Shown: positions 62,755 through 64,000 of the stretch, one piece after another
How the letters are laid out: each line of letters begins with the position of its first letter
Numbering within the stretch: the first letter of the stretch is position 1
NCBI RefSeq assembly: GCF_029211325.2
Contig: NZ_CP135996.1
Coordinates: 1,178,001 to 1,242,000 of the forward strand
Length of the DNA: 64,000 nt
Reading direction: 5' to 3'
Source of the DNA: Caproicibacterium argilliputei
GTDB taxonomy: Bacteria; Bacillota; Clostridia; Oscillospirales; Acutalibacteraceae
Program-made: the position numbers and the translations under genes
Notes under the pieces: model-generated
What the model was told of the DNA's origin: nothing
Databases searched by the model: none
What the model saw: only the letters and a program-made list of their open reading frames with translations

Positions 62755-64000
62755 GTACCAATTGGACATCGGAACAGCAGGATGCCATTGCCGCCCGCGG
62801 TGGTCCGCTGCTGGTTTCCGCGGCAGCGGGTTCGGGCAAAACAGCCGTTTTGGTCGAGCGGATGGTCGGTTTGATTTTGGATGAACACGCACCGGTGGAT
62901 GCGGACCGCCTGCTGGTGGTCACCTTTACCAAGGCGGCGGCGGCAGAGATGCGCGACCGCATCGACAAGCGGCTTTCGCAGGAACTGCGCAATCATCCTG
63001 CAAGTGCGTTTCTGCAGCGGCAGAAAATTCTGCTTTCCCGTGCGCACATCGGGACGGTCGACAGCTTCTGCAGCGATTTGGTTCGGGAAAACTTCAGCCT
63101 GCTGGGGATTCCCGCGGACTTTCGCGTGGCAGATCCCGGAGAAATGGAAGTGCTGCGTGCCCAGACGCTTTCCCGTGTTTTGGATGGGTTCTACTGTGCG
63201 GATGACCGCACGTTTTTGGAACTGCTGGACTGCTTTTCCGCGGGGCGGGACGACCGCCCCCTGACCCGCATGGTGCAGCAGCTGTATGACTTTGTGCGCA
63301 GCCACCCGTTTCCGCAGCGTTGGCTCAAGGACAAGGCGGCCATGTACCGCGCGGAGCATCCGGACGAAACACTGTGGGGAAAGGCAGTGCGTCTGTATGC
63401 GCAGGAAGCGCTGGCCTACTGTGTGCAGACACTGCGGCAGACCATTGTCATGCTGCAGGAGGATGCCATACTTTCCGAAAAGTGCGCGCCGGTGCTGGTG
63501 CAGGATTTGCAGCAGTTGGAAACAGCCGCGGCGGCGCTGCCGCAAGCAGACTGGGATGCGGCAGGCGAATTGCTGCGCGGCATTTCCTTTGGGCGGATGG
63601 CTGCCGTGCGCGGTTATAAGGAAGACCCGCTGAAGCTTGCCGCCGATGCCAACCGCAAAGAAGTGAAAACAGCGGTGCAGCAGGTGCAGAGCCTGCTGAG
63701 CTGCACGGCGCAGGAGTGTGCGCAGGACTTCGAGCGCCTTCTGCCAATGGTGGAAAAGCTGTTTGCAGTGGTTGAAACGTTCGGCAGGGAACTGGATGCT
63801 GCCAAGGCAGAACGGAAGCTGGCGGATTTCGGTGACTTGGAGCACTGGGCGCTGCGGCTGCTGGCGGAGGAAACGCCGGACGGCTGGAAGCGTACCCGCA
63901 CTGCCGAAGAAACCGCACAGCGGTACGATGAAATTTTGGTGGACGAATACCAGGATACCAATGAACTGCAGGACCTTTTGTTCCGCGCGGTTTCCAAAGA
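62751..64000 (+). CDS. addA: ATP-dependent helicase/nuclease subunit A, 3' truncated by window edge
   Basis: 416 codons are visible from ATG 62751 (overlap ATGA with addB). UvrD/Rep-type helicase: Walker A SAAAGSGKTAVLVERM near 24-35, motif Ia VTFTKAAAAEMRDRI, GTVDSFC and Walker B DEILVDEYQDTNELQ. The nuclease domain lies beyond the end of the window. With AddB it forms the AddAB nuclease. Confidence 0.96.
   Translation, partial: MSTNWTSEQQDAIAARGGPLLVSAAAGSGKTAVLVERMVGLILDEHAPVDADRLLVVTFTKAAAAEMRDRIDKRLSQELRNHPASAFLQRQKILLSRAHIGTVDSFCSDLVRENFSLLGIPADFRVADPGEMEVLRAQTLSRVLDGFYCADDRTFLELLDCFSAGRDDRPLTRMVQQLYDFVRSHPFPQRWLKDKAAMYRAEHPDETLWGKAVRLYAQEALAYCVQTLRQTIVMLQEDAILSEKCAPVLVQDLQQLETAAAALPQADWDAAGELLRGISFGRMAAVRGYKEDPLKLAADANRKEVKTAVQQVQSLLSCTAQECAQDFERLLPMVEKLFAVVETFGRELDAAKAERKLADFGDLEHWALRLLAEETPDGWKRTRTAEETAQRYDEILVDEYQDTNELQDLLFRAVSK

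Overview
The window comes from a spore-forming member of the Bacillota, most likely a clostridial relative of the Oscillospiraceae/Ruminococcaceae. The evidence is spoIIR, a SpoIIIE/FtsK translocase next to a TepA-like protease, mcsA/mcsB, addBA, rex, a perfect CIRCE element in front of clpB, and sigma-A type promoters (TTGACA-17-TATAAT). Most host genes look moderately GC-rich. Two stretches, about 9.6-13.9 kb and 19.3-24.6 kb, are visibly AT-rich and look acquired.

Region 1 (1-14.0 kb): the window opens inside guaA, and a roughly 12.7-kb mobilizable island is inserted at the guaA 3' end. The short core GAGTGGGA recurs at the far end (13975-13982). The island carries an XRE repressor divergent from an excisionase-like gene and a tyrosine integrase, a MobC-like protein, a RepA-like ATPase, an oriT-like palindrome cluster, a Mob/Pre relaxase, TnpV, and a four-gene AT-rich cargo operon: XRE-fused m5C methyltransferase, Eco47II-type endonuclease, a DUF6414-like protein and a solitary Clp-type AAA+ ATPase. 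An IS21-family element (istA/istB) has landed inside the relaxase. Removing it with one copy of its 9-bp target duplication restores the reading frame exactly.

Region 2 (14.0-19.3 kb): a GH13 glucosidase, a MarR-nitroreductase-DUF1304 cluster with a palindromic operator, a DNRLRE-like protein and an unknown 97-residue protein.

Region 3 (19.3-31.9 kb): this is the most striking part. It holds three consecutive modules, each built as a nearly identical ~215-bp promoter/leader, a small secreted protein with a signal peptide, an intrinsic terminator, then ABC-transporter genes. Modules 1 and 2 use ABC-2-like permease pairs plus a related ATPase and a membrane-anchored accessory protein. Module 3 uses a MacB-like ATPase and a large FtsX-type permease. 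The three secreted proteins differ outside their signal peptides. I read the region as a multi-product bacteriocin-like or secreted-effector locus under one shared regulator that is not encoded here.

Region 4 (31.9-64 kb): mostly host genes. They include a CAP-domain protein, an HD hydrolase, a secreted lipase, a GntR/ABC cluster, CIRCE-clpB, a second ABC exporter, a PHP phosphoesterase, a TSCPD protein, mcsA with an mcsB whose kinase motifs have decayed, an S1-domain protein, a cyclophilin lipoprotein, trxA, pyrG, and a minus-strand acn-traX-icd-rex group with a Rex-like operator over the acn promoter. These are followed by tepA, ftsK/spoIIIE, a DUF3006 gene, spoIIR, addB and the start of addA. 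Three small genes (51, 45 and 45 codons) were found by reading the intergenic gaps. No tRNA, rRNA or CRISPR array was seen.
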